DNA of 17,838 bases from MED-G17 sp963991985 (GTDB lineage: Bacteria; Bacteroidota; Bacteroidia; NS11-12g; UBA9320): assembly GCA_963991985.1 (NCBI GenBank), contig CAXDRX010000025.1, positions 1 through 17,838 of the forward strand. The letters are read 5' to 3'. Positions 1-7,333 of this stretch are shown piece by piece. The notes below the pieces were generated by a model. That model saw nothing but the letters and a program-made list of their open reading frames with translations. It had not been told where the DNA came from and did no database searches. The translations under genes were made by a program, and so were the position numbers. Each line of letters opens with the position of its first letter. Within the stretch, counting starts at the first letter, position 1.

Positions 1-500
1 GTTTGGACGAGGGTTAGTGCTTCAAACAATTCATCCAAGGTGCCATAGCCACCAGGAAGCACAATAAATCCTTGCGCATATTTCATAAACATAACTTTCC
101 GAACAAAGAAAAACTTGAAATTCAGTAGCTTATCTTCATCAATATAAGGATTATGTTTTTGTTCAAAGGGCAAATCAATGTTTAATCCAACACTTGCTCC
201 GGGTTCATCTTTGGCTCCTAAATTTCCTGCCTCCATTATTCCGGGGCCACCTCCGGTTATCACCCCGTAACCTGCTGAAGCAAGCTTTTGACCGATCTCT
301 GTGGCCAATTTGTAGTAGGGTGTACCGGGCTCTGTTCGGGCAGAACCAAAGATGGAAACACAAGGTCCAATTCTTGCCAAAGTGTCATAACCTTCAACAA
401 ACTCAGACATCACTCTAAAAATATTCCAGCTATCAGAACTCTTTATTTCAGGCCAATTTTTTATCTCAAAAGATCTCTTTATTCTTTCTTCTTCGTTCAT
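1..500 (-). CDS. LOG-family protein (TIGR00730-type Rossmann fold), partial at 3' end
   Basis: This minus-strand gene starts at ATG 498-500 and is still open at the left edge, giving 166 complete residues. Two hallmark motifs of the LOG / lysine-decarboxylase-like Rossmann family are visible: GGGPGIMEA at residues 83-91 and PGGYGTLDE at 149-157, with a conserved Arg-Lys at 134-135. The family cleaves nucleoside 5'-monophosphates to base plus ribose 5-phosphate; the plant and some bacterial members activate cytokinins, but in most bacteria the physiological substrate is unknown. The extra N-terminal helix (residues 1-45, including DSWNIFRVMSEFVEGYD) is typical of the longer bacterial form. The start lies inside the upstream symporter gene, a 35-nt overlap in a different frame, so the two are probably cotranscribed. 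Family assignment is firm; the substrate is not known. Confidence 0.9.
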   Translation of the reverse strand, partial: MNEEERIKRSFEIKNWPEIKSSDSWNIFRVMSEFVEGYDTLARIGPCVSIFGSARTEPGTPYYKLATEIGQKLASAGYGVITGGGPGIMEAGNLGAKDEPGASVGLNIDLPFEQKHNPYIDEDKLLNFKFFFVRKVMFMKYAQGFIVLPGGYGTLDELFEALTLVQ

Positions 501-1935
501 AAATATTTAACAATATTAAACCGATGAAAGTATACAAACCGTTTAAAATTAAAATTTCAAATCCTGCTTGATAACCATCAATGAGTTGAGGAATGTAGAC
601 ATAATAAAGGGCAGTAAGTAGTATTGAAATGACACTTACATGCCAAATGTAGTGATCAACGATTTTTCTATTTGTAAAAATACCAAAGGCAAAAGTTCCA
701 AGCAGCGGCCCATAAGTAAAGCCAACAGCTGTAAACAACTGTTTTATAACAGCATCGTTGTTGAGTTTTTTAAAAAAAATAATAACAAAAAAGATGCACA
801 AAGAGAATCCAAAATGAACCCATCTCCTGGTTGGTTTATGCGTTTTTTTGGTCCTTTCGAACCCCAAAAAATCAACACAAAAACTTGTCGTCAAAGCAGT
901 AATTGCACTATCTGCACTTGAGTAGGCAGCAGCAATAAGGCCAATGAAAAAGCTAGAGGAGATAAGCCAATTTTTATTTTGTAGTGCAAATAATGAAAAC
1001 AGATCGTCTGATGTTTGGAGAGACTTCGTATCAAATCCGATTTTTTCCTTAAAAACAAGCAACAAAAAACCGAGAACCAAAAATATAAGGTTGGCCGTCA
1101 GAAACAGAGGAATTTGCATGTACATGTTTTTTTGTGCCTTTTTTAAGGTTTTGATGCTCAAGTTTTTTTGCATCATATCTTGGTCTAATCCAGTCATTAC
1201 AACGGCAATAAATACCCCTCCCAAAAAAGATTTTGGAAAAAATTGACTGGATTTCCATTGCCAATCAAAAACCTGGCTGTGTGGGGATTGGAGAATGGTT
1301 TGTGGAATTTCGTAAATGGCAATATTGAGTTCATTGGACAAAAAATATATACTCACCACAACTGCCAAAATCATAAAGACAGTTTGCAAAACGTCGGTAT
1401 AAACAATGGTTTTTATTCCACCAATAAAACTGTAGGTAAAAATCAAAAACAGGGTGCAAGCCACAGTGAAAGGGAAGGGCAAATCGTACAATGAAAATAT
1501 TGCCAAATGCAAAACATTCGCCACCAAAAAAAGGCGAAATGATGCGCCAATGGTTCTAGAAATGATAAAATAGGTACTGCCCATTTTGTATGCATTTTTG
1601 CCAAATCTTTGGTCTAAATAGGTATAGATAGAAGTGAGATTTTGCCTGTAGTACAATGGCAAAAGCAAGAAAGCAATGATCGCATACCCCACGAGGTAGC
1701 CCAGCACCATTTGAATATATTTAAATTGAATGCTACTGACCCATCCGGGGACAGACAAATAAGTAACCCCGGAAAGAGAAGCACCAATCATGCCAATGGC
1801 AACCAATGGCCAAGGAGATTTTCGATCACCCAAATAAAATGAGGACGCATTTACTTTTCTAGAGGTAATCAATGATACGACAATAAGAACGAGAAAATAT
1901 GACAGTAGAAGAATTAAGTTAAAATTGGGATTCAT
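466..1935 (-). CDS. Sodium:solute symporter family (SSS) transporter
   Basis: The 489-residue polytopic membrane protein has about 13 hydrophobic segments and SSS-family features: YLSVPGWVSS near residue 60, YTYLDQRFG near 105-113, TGLDQDMMQKNLS in the middle, and a Ser-rich SSADSAITALTTSF stretch, where SSS proteins place Na2-site serines. It should couple inward sodium flow to uptake of a small organic solute across the inner membrane. The substrate cannot be read from sequence; sugars, sialic acid, amino acids and carboxylates are all possible. Its ATG shares an ATGA overlap with the stop codon of the pterin synthase gene, and its own 3' end overlaps the LOG gene by 35 nt, so it is the middle gene of a tight three-gene operon. 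Confidence 0.9.
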   Translation of the reverse strand: MNPNFNLILLLSYFLVLIVVSLITSRKVNASSFYLGDRKSPWPLVAIGMIGASLSGVTYLSVPGWVSSIQFKYIQMVLGYLVGYAIIAFLLLPLYYRQNLTSIYTYLDQRFGKNAYKMGSTYFIISRTIGASFRLFLVANVLHLAIFSLYDLPFPFTVACTLFLIFTYSFIGGIKTIVYTDVLQTVFMILAVVVSIYFLSNELNIAIYEIPQTILQSPHSQVFDWQWKSSQFFPKSFLGGVFIAVVMTGLDQDMMQKNLSIKTLKKAQKNMYMQIPLFLTANLIFLVLGFLLLVFKEKIGFDTKSLQTSDDLFSLFALQNKNWLISSSFFIGLIAAAYSSADSAITALTTSFCVDFLGFERTKKTHKPTRRWVHFGFSLCIFFVIIFFKKLNNDAVIKQLFTAVGFTYGPLLGTFAFGIFTNRKIVDHYIWHVSVISILLTALYYVYIPQLIDGYQAGFEILILNGLYTFIGLILLNIYERRRKNKEIF

Positions 1936-2354
1936 GGACCAAAGAATTCAACATAATTGTTTTCGGTTTCGTAAAGTTTCAACTTATATAGCTCTATTTC
2001 TTCGGGCAATTTTTTTGATAAAATTTTCCATATTTCAGCTATCAAATTTTCAATCGAGCTCATCTTCCCTTTCATAAAAGGCACATCTAAATTTAGGTTT
2101 TTGTGATCTAAGTGGATCAAAATTTCTCTTTCCAAGAGTTTTTTTAAAGTAGATAAATTATAGACAAATCCTGTTTCTGGGTCTGGAATCCCTCCCAATG
2201 TGACATACAAATCGAAATTGTGACCATGAAAATTTGGGTTGGCACATTTGCCAAAAACTTCAAAATTTTTCTTTTCATTCCACTTGGGATTCCAAAGTTT
2301 GTGTGCAGCGTTAAATCGAACTTTTCTGGTAATATAAACCACACCCTTTTGCAT
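1932..2354 (-). CDS. 6-pyruvoyl-tetrahydropterin synthase / 6-carboxytetrahydropterin synthase family, eukaryote-like (CX5HGH) type
   Basis: The 140-residue protein matches the PTPS fold over its full length (human PTPS is about 145). Zinc ligands are His18 (in FNAAHK), His43 and His45 (in HGHNF). The catalytic triad appears complete as Cys37, Asp83 and His84 (LDHKNL), and the pterin-anchoring glutamate is Glu129 (YETENN). The spacing between Cys37 and HGH is five residues (CX5HGH), as in the tetrahydrobiopterin-type enzymes, not three as in E. coli QueD. The GFVYNLSTLKK and LDHKNLNLDVPF blocks also resemble the animal enzyme. It may therefore make 6-pyruvoyl-tetrahydropterin for a pterin cofactor rather than queuosine precursor, though dual activity is possible. 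It is the first gene of the minus-strand operon and starts just downstream of a -7 promoter box. Confidence 0.92.
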   Translation of the reverse strand: MQKGVVYITRKVRFNAAHKLWNPKWNEKKNFEVFGKCANPNFHGHNFDLYVTLGGIPDPETGFVYNLSTLKKLLEREILIHLDHKNLNLDVPFMKGKMSSIENLIAEIWKILSKKLPEEIELYKLKLYETENNYVEFFGP

Positions 2355-2359
2355 AACAA

Positions 2360-2367
2360 CAAATATA
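2360..2367 (-). promoter_or_regulatory. Promoter -7 box TATATTTG for the pterin synthase operon (leaderless)
   Basis: Read on the minus strand this is TATATTTG, an exact match to the Bacteroidota -7 consensus TAnnTTTG. Only 5 nt (TTGTT) separate it from the ATG at 2354. Transcription usually begins a few bases past this box, so the mRNA should start at or next to the start codon. No clear TTG/TTTG box is visible 19-21 nt upstream. Confidence 0.6.
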
Positions 2368-2382
2368 ATGGTACATCTTTCC

Positions 2383-2390
2383 TAATTTTG
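2383..2390 (+). promoter_or_regulatory. Promoter -7 box TAATTTTG for the hldD operon (leaderless)
   Basis: TAATTTTG is an exact TAnnTTTG match and ends 4 nt (AAAT) before the hldD ATG at 2395, implying a leaderless transcript. It faces the minus-strand box at 2360-2367, and the two promoters share a 40-nt intergenic region. No convincing -33 TTTG is seen at the expected distance. Confidence 0.6.
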
Positions 2391-2394
2391 AAAT

Positions 2395-3357
2395 ATGCAA
2401 TTTGTAGTAACAGGCGCAGCAGGATTCATCGGAAGTTGCTTGGTAAGCCATTTGAATAGAGCTGGTGTAGACGAATTGCTTCTGGTGGATGATTTTACCA
2501 AAAAAGAGAAACAAAAAAACCTTGAAAATAAAAAATTCAAAGAGCTGGTAGATCGCAAAGAATACCTTCAAAATTTACATCGATATCCTAAAGCAAAAAT
2601 TATTTTTCACCTTGGGGCAAGAACAGATACCACGCTTCAAGACAAAAAGACTTTTAATGAACTGAATCTTGAATACTCAAAAGGTCTGTGGGCATACGCA
2701 AGTAAAAATAAAATACCATTCATCTATGCTTCTTCAGCAGCTACCTACGGAGACGGTACTTTGGGTTTTGATGATGAACAGCCGATTGACCGATACCAAC
2801 CGCTTAACTTATATGGTCAAAGCAAACACGATTTTGATCGTTGGGTGCTAAGTCAAAAAGAGCAACCAATTTTTTGGGCAGGGTTTAAATTTTTTAATGT
2901 GTATGGTCCCAATGAATATCATAAAGAACGAATGGCTTCGGTTGTTTTTCATGCATTTCATCAGATCATTCAATCCAAAATGGTGAAGTTGTTCAAAAGT
3001 CACCGGGAGGGTTTTTCGGATGGTGAACAAAAGAGGGATTTTATTTATGTCAAAGACTTGTGCCAAACACTTTTTACATGTGCTGATAAATCGGGAGAAT
3101 CAGCAATTTATAATCTGGGAACGGGTCAAGCTAGAACTTTCAAAGATTTGGCTTTGGCCGTATTTAGTGCTCTTCAAATAAATCCTCAAATTGAATACAT
3201 CGATACCCCTAAAGACATAAGAAATAGATATCAATATTTTACCCAAGCAACCACTTCAAAACTATTGGGTCAAGGTTGGATAGAAAAATTTCAAGACCTA
3301 GAGAATGGCATAGAAGACTATGTTAAAAACTACTTAAAACCTAAGAACTATCTATGA
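2395..3357 (+). CDS. hldD: ADP-L-glycero-D-manno-heptose 6-epimerase
   Basis: The 320-residue extended short-chain dehydrogenase/reductase (E. coli enzyme about 310) interconverts ADP-D-glycero- and ADP-L-glycero-manno-heptose, the last step in making the heptose donor for LPS inner core. The NADP-binding GxxGxxG is GAAGFIG at 7-13. The catalytic YxxxK is Tyr140/Lys144 in YGQSK, with the conserved Ser in SSAATYG at 113-119. FNVYGPNEYHK (167-177) and SHREGFSDGEQKRDFIYVKD (202-221) match HldD-specific substrate-binding blocks. It starts 4 nt after a -7 box and ends in an ATGA overlap with the histidine kinase gene, so it leads a four-gene operon. No other heptose or LPS gene is adjacent, which is unusual context for hldD. 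Confidence 0.93.
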   Translation: MQFVVTGAAGFIGSCLVSHLNRAGVDELLLVDDFTKKEKQKNLENKKFKELVDRKEYLQNLHRYPKAKIIFHLGARTDTTLQDKKTFNELNLEYSKGLWAYASKNKIPFIYASSAATYGDGTLGFDDEQPIDRYQPLNLYGQSKHDFDRWVLSQKEQPIFWAGFKFFNVYGPNEYHKERMASVVFHAFHQIIQSKMVKLFKSHREGFSDGEQKRDFIYVKDLCQTLFTCADKSGESAIYNLGTGQARTFKDLALAVFSALQINPQIEYIDTPKDIRNRYQYFTQATTSKLLGQGWIEKFQDLENGIEDYVKNYLKPKNYL

Positions 3358-6300
3358 AAAATGGAAGAATATGGGCACTGCTTTCTTTTTTCTTTTTGGG
3401 GCTTGGTATTTTTTTTCAGGAATTTGGACATCAGCAATTCAAAAAACAAAATCACAATCAGAAGCTAAGTAATTTTATCGAAACTGAGTTTTTGAAGCTG
3501 GAAAATCAAATCCTAGGACTGCAAAAACAACCAAAAAGTTTTCTTTCAAAACCACTTCCGATAAAACCGAATCAAAGCTTTTGTTTGGTCAAAAATGGAA
3601 AAGCCATCTATTGGCAAGGCGAAATGCATGGCTTGTCTTCAGAGATGCTGAAAAAAGAAAAATTTATTGTAGTCCAAGATCGAGAAGTGAAAATAGGTAT
3701 CATTCTTCAAAGCGATACGACCAGTATTCTTCTGTCAAGCCTAAAAAATCCTGTTTTCAATTCCTATTTTTTGGGTCGGGGTGAAAATCAAATTGCATTG
3801 AATAAAAACCAAATTTTTTATACCGTTCATAGTGATATTTCACCAACATGGGTATTGCTTTACAAGATAGCTTATGGTATTTTTTTTCTATGCTTTTCGT
3901 TTTCCTTTTTCCATGTTCTTCGTCAAAAAAAACAAAATGATCAAATGGTACTTCTATTGCTTTTGGGATTGGTAAGGTGGTTGCATTTAAAGGGTCATAT
4001 TGCCCTTTTTTCCCATCCCATATTTGATCCTCACTACTTTGCCTTATCAAAAAATATTCCTTCTCTTGGGGACTTGTTATTTCATATGGTCTTGGGAATC
4101 TTTGTTTTGGTGGCTTTGCTTTCATTTTGGCGAACCTCAAAACAAATAAAGACAATCGGTTTCTTCTTTACGATGGGTTTGTTTTTTTATGCAGACATGT
4201 GTTTAAGTATGCCCTTGGCAGTAGTAAAAAACGCTAGTTTGATATTCGACATTAATTGTCTTGATGGAATGGGCGTAATATCTTTTCTTGCCTTATTTCT
4301 CCTTTCCATCTTCTTTCTTGGAGTTCCAATCTTAGCCAATGAGTGTTTTTTGAGAAATAGCAAATGGTGGATTGTCCTCTTGAGTTTTGTTGTATTTTTT
4401 TGCTTCCAATGGGCAGACTCGGGCAAAAGTGTATTTGAGTTGTCTATGGCGTGCCTTTGGGTCTTTTTTCTTTTTTTCCTCTCTCATTTTAAACAAAAGA
4501 AATTTGCGAAATGGTCTTTTTATATTCTCTTGTCAGTTGTTTTGTTGGCTTTTCGGATAACCCAAGCAAATCAGGAAAAAGAGGACACTTACGTTCATTT
4601 CTTTGCCAATAAAAAGCTTTTTGCAAAAGACATTGAAACAGAATATGCCTTCAAAAATATTGAAAACAAGCTGACGGATATTTTTCTTCAACCTTTTGAT
4701 TTAAAACAAGAAAATACAGCATCGCTTACCGAAGAGGTAAGAAATCTTTTCTTTTTTGATCAGCTAAACAAATATGAAATAAGCATCCAAAATTTTAATA
4801 AGGATAAGCAGCCTGTAGAAACAAAAAACTATCCCTTGGCGATACTCGAAGATTTGTACAACAACAAAAGTAGCCCTACTTTAAGCAATTATTTTTTTAA
4901 AATAAATGACCCGCAATGGCTCAATTCTTATATCGCGAAATACGAAAATTGTGATCAAAATGGAAATTATGGGTTCCTCTTCATCCTATTGCGCCCAAAG
5001 CGAATACAAAGAGGCAGCAATATCGTTACCTTTCCAAAGAAGTTGCAAAAAACGTCCTATTCTGCTTTCAACTCGGAGGTCTATCCTTTTGGGATATACA
5101 AGAATTCACGTCTTGTTTACCAATCAGGGAATTACTCATTTCCTGACTTTCAAAAACACATTGAATCCTTAGTTGATAAAAAAAGATATCGAAGCTGGCA
5201 ATTCGATTTTGAAAATGGATTGAGTTTTCAAATCATTAAACCTTTTAGGTTTTTGAAAACAACGCTCACCCTATCTTTACTTTTGCTGGCAATTCTTTCA
5301 GCAAGCATTATACTTTTTTTGATAAGCGTTTGGCTTTTTTTAAGGAAAGACATTTTCTACTTTTTCCCAAAGAACTCAATTGTCACAAAAACGCAATTGA
5401 CCAGTACGGCCTTACTGTTTGCGGGTATGATGGGGGCTATGTACATCATGACTCGATATGTAGCCCTTAGCCATAGCAATAGAATCAAAACAGATATTGG
5501 AGAAAAATTAAAAGATGTTGGCAATCAACTTTTAACGGCCCATGATCTCGAAAAAAATACCCAAGAAACAAATCAGGCTTTATCCTTGGTAAATAAATTG
5601 TCATCCGAACAAAAAACAAACATTCGCTTATTTGATTTGAATGGCCAATTGGTGGCTTCATCAGGAAAAGTTTTGCCCAATAGTAGTGGGATTGCCCATT
5701 TGATGCCCGCTGTAGTATATCGGAAAATGGAAGTAGATCATTATTCTGAGTATCTCCAAGAAGAGCAGGTGAATGGGAAAAAAGTATATTCTGCCTATGC
5801 GCCAGTCTACGATGCATTTGGAAGAAAATTGGTGTACCTAAACTTGCCCTATTTTGAAGAAAGCAATATCGTTCGCAAGGAATTGAGTAAACTATTTGTT
5901 TCCTTCTTAAACATTTATTTTCTGCTTATTTTGGCAGGCGCAGTTGCCATTTATTTCCTCACCAAAAGATTACTGAAACCATTGGTTATGATTCAGCAAA
6001 AAATGGCTCAAACATCATTGTCCAGTAAAAATGAAATAATTCATTGGAAAAGAAATGATGAAATTGGCCAGCTCATCGGTCAATACAATCATATGGTCGA
6101 AGCGCTTGAAAAAAACCTCAAATTGTTGGCCAAATCAGAACGGGAAATGGCTTGGAGAGAAATGGCAAAACAGGTTGCCCATGAAATAAAAAATCCATTA
6201 ACGCCCATGAAGCTAAACCTACAATATCTGCAAAAAGCAATAAAAGATAAAGACCCAAATTTGACGGAAAAATTCAAAAAGACAGCGGATTCCATCATTT

Positions 6301-6809
6301 TTCAAATTGATAATATGAGCCGTATGGCCTCAGATTTTTCAAACTTTGCTAGGTTGCCCGAGCCAAAAAATGAAAAAGTAGATATGGTAAAATTGATGGT
6401 TAAAAATGTAGAACTATTTCAGCACCATCAGAAAGATAAATTGATTTTTCATACCGATTGCAAAGAAGCCATTGTTCTGTGCGATGAAAAAAACATGTCT
6501 AGGATTTTCAACAACCTTTTAACCAATTCTTTTCAAGCCATTCCTGAAGAGAAAAAGGGCAGAATTGAAATAGAGCTTAAAGAGAACAAAAATCATTTTG
6601 TGATTACGGTCAAGGACAATGGAAGTGGAATTCCAAAAAATCAAACGAATAAAATCTTCGAACCAAATTTTAGCACAAAAACCACTGGAATGGGTATGGG
6701 ATTGGCAATTACAAAAAATCTGGTTGAGCAAGCAAAAGGGCAAATTTCCTTTGAATCGCAATTTGGTATAGGCACATGTTTTTTGATCAAAATACCAAAA
6801 TACAAGTGA
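3354..6809 (+). CDS. NtrY-like multi-pass sensor histidine kinase (1151 aa)
   Basis: This is a membrane histidine kinase with an unusually large input module. From hydrophobicity I see one N-terminal segment (about 7-24), an extracytoplasmic region (25-168), eight closely packed segments (about 169-402), a second extracytoplasmic region (404-634), two segments (about 636-663 and 682-702), a third extracytoplasmic region (703-845) and a last segment (846-870). HAMP (about 868-925), the dimerisation domain and the ATPase domain follow. The phospho-acceptor is His943 in VAHEIKNPLTPMKLNLQYL, the NtrY-type H box. The ATP-binding boxes are N (NNLLTNSFQAI, Asn1053), G1 (DNGSGIP, Asp1088) and G2 (GMGMGLAI, 1112-1119). 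All key residues are present, so it should be active. No response regulator lies in the window, so its partner and signal are unknown. It overlaps hldD by ATGA and the next gene by GTGA. Confidence 0.92.
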   Translation: MKNGRIWALLSFFFLGLGIFFQEFGHQQFKKQNHNQKLSNFIETEFLKLENQILGLQKQPKSFLSKPLPIKPNQSFCLVKNGKAIYWQGEMHGLSSEMLKKEKFIVVQDREVKIGIILQSDTTSILLSSLKNPVFNSYFLGRGENQIALNKNQIFYTVHSDISPTWVLLYKIAYGIFFLCFSFSFFHVLRQKKQNDQMVLLLLLGLVRWLHLKGHIALFSHPIFDPHYFALSKNIPSLGDLLFHMVLGIFVLVALLSFWRTSKQIKTIGFFFTMGLFFYADMCLSMPLAVVKNASLIFDINCLDGMGVISFLALFLLSIFFLGVPILANECFLRNSKWWIVLLSFVVFFCFQWADSGKSVFELSMACLWVFFLFFLSHFKQKKFAKWSFYILLSVVLLAFRITQANQEKEDTYVHFFANKKLFAKDIETEYAFKNIENKLTDIFLQPFDLKQENTASLTEEVRNLFFFDQLNKYEISIQNFNKDKQPVETKNYPLAILEDLYNNKSSPTLSNYFFKINDPQWLNSYIAKYENCDQNGNYGFLFILLRPKRIQRGSNIVTFPKKLQKTSYSAFNSEVYPFGIYKNSRLVYQSGNYSFPDFQKHIESLVDKKRYRSWQFDFENGLSFQIIKPFRFLKTTLTLSLLLLAILSASIILFLISVWLFLRKDIFYFFPKNSIVTKTQLTSTALLFAGMMGAMYIMTRYVALSHSNRIKTDIGEKLKDVGNQLLTAHDLEKNTQETNQALSLVNKLSSEQKTNIRLFDLNGQLVASSGKVLPNSSGIAHLMPAVVYRKMEVDHYSEYLQEEQVNGKKVYSAYAPVYDAFGRKLVYLNLPYFEESNIVRKELSKLFVSFLNIYFLLILAGAVAIYFLTKRLLKPLVMIQQKMAQTSLSSKNEIIHWKRNDEIGQLIGQYNHMVEALEKNLKLLAKSEREMAWREMAKQVAHEIKNPLTPMKLNLQYLQKAIKDKDPNLTEKFKKTADSIIFQIDNMSRMASDFSNFARLPEPKNEKVDMVKLMVKNVELFQHHQKDKLIFHTDCKEAIVLCDEKNMSRIFNNLLTNSFQAIPEEKKGRIEIELKENKNHFVITVKDNGSGIPKNQTNKIFEPNFSTKTTGMGMGLAITKNLVEQAKGQISFESQFGIGTCFLIKIPKYK

Positions 6810-7333
6810 GATATATGTTTGCCGTTTGGTTGTTTTTTTTCGTGGCTTGTGATCAAGTTATAGGATTGAAAAAGCCAGAGATAGAAAAAGGTAAAAAGGG
6901 AATGGTTTTGATGGTTATGGTTCCAGATTGTCCTCTCTCACAAAATTATAGTACACCTTTCTTAAAGCTTAAAAGCCAATTTGAAAAAGACTTTAATTTT
7001 TGGATTGTTGTACCAGCAAAATTCTACAATCATAAAGAAATTGAAAAATTTGCTAGCGAATTTGAAATTTCCAAGAACAACTTATTTGTTGACACCAAAA
7101 ATCAATATGTAAAGAGCATCAATGCCCGTATATCACCGGAGTTTTTCTTAATGGATTCTCTAGGCCAAACCAGATACCAGGGCGCTTTTGATGATTGGGT
7201 AGAAACCTTAGGAACAAAAAAAATAGGGAAGAGAAAGAAAAAGTATTTGTCTTCTGCCATTGGTCAATATCTAAACCAAGAAGCCATTAATCCCACCTAC
7301 AACAAAGCTGAAGGATGTTATTTAGAGTTATAA
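6806..7333 (+). CDS. Redoxin (PRX-like, CPLSQ) lipoprotein
   Basis: This predicted lipoprotein has a thioredoxin/peroxiredoxin-like fold. I chose GTG 6806, which forms a GTGA overlap with the kinase stop and gives a 175-residue protein with Arg2, a hydrophobic stretch and a lipobox ending at Cys15 (FVAC). ATG 6776 and ATG 6815 are alternatives in the same frame. The active-site segment is PDCPLSQNY with a single cysteine (Cys42) and Ser in place of a CxxC second cysteine. ISPEFFLMDSLG supplies the cis-Pro loop, YQGAFDDW is typical of the PRX-like1 group, and a second cysteine sits near the C terminus (Cys171, EGCYLEL). It overlaps the cytochrome/copper-oxygenase gene by 19 nt. In other bacteria this redoxin type is found fused to, or beside, such cytochromes, so it may handle redox or thiol maintenance for that protein. 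Its exact reaction is unknown. Confidence 0.82.
   Translation: MRYMFAVWLFFFVACDQVIGLKKPEIEKGKKGMVLMVMVPDCPLSQNYSTPFLKLKSQFEKDFNFWIVVPAKFYNHKEIEKFASEFEISKNNLFVDTKNQYVKSINARISPEFFLMDSLGQTRYQGAFDDWVETLGTKKIGKRKKKYLSSAIGQYLNQEAINPTYNKAEGCYLEL

Noticed and set aside
466..1935. Assigning a specific substrate (sialic acid, proline or sugar) to the symporter
   Set aside because: No substrate-defining residues or neighbouring catabolic genes support a choice.
1932..2354. Calling this gene queD
   Set aside because: The CX5HGH spacing and flanking blocks match the tetrahydrobiopterin-type enzyme, so the symbol would imply an unsupported queuosine role.
3757..4155. 132-codon open frame on the minus strand inside the kinase gene
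   Set aside because: It is antisense to the eight-segment membrane block. Hydrophobic, T-rich codons create open frames on the other strand; there is no start context or motif.
6806..7333. Sco1/SenC copper chaperone
   Set aside because: Sco proteins need a CxxxC copper site; here the motif is CPLSQ with a single cysteine, and the loop order fits the PRX-like group.
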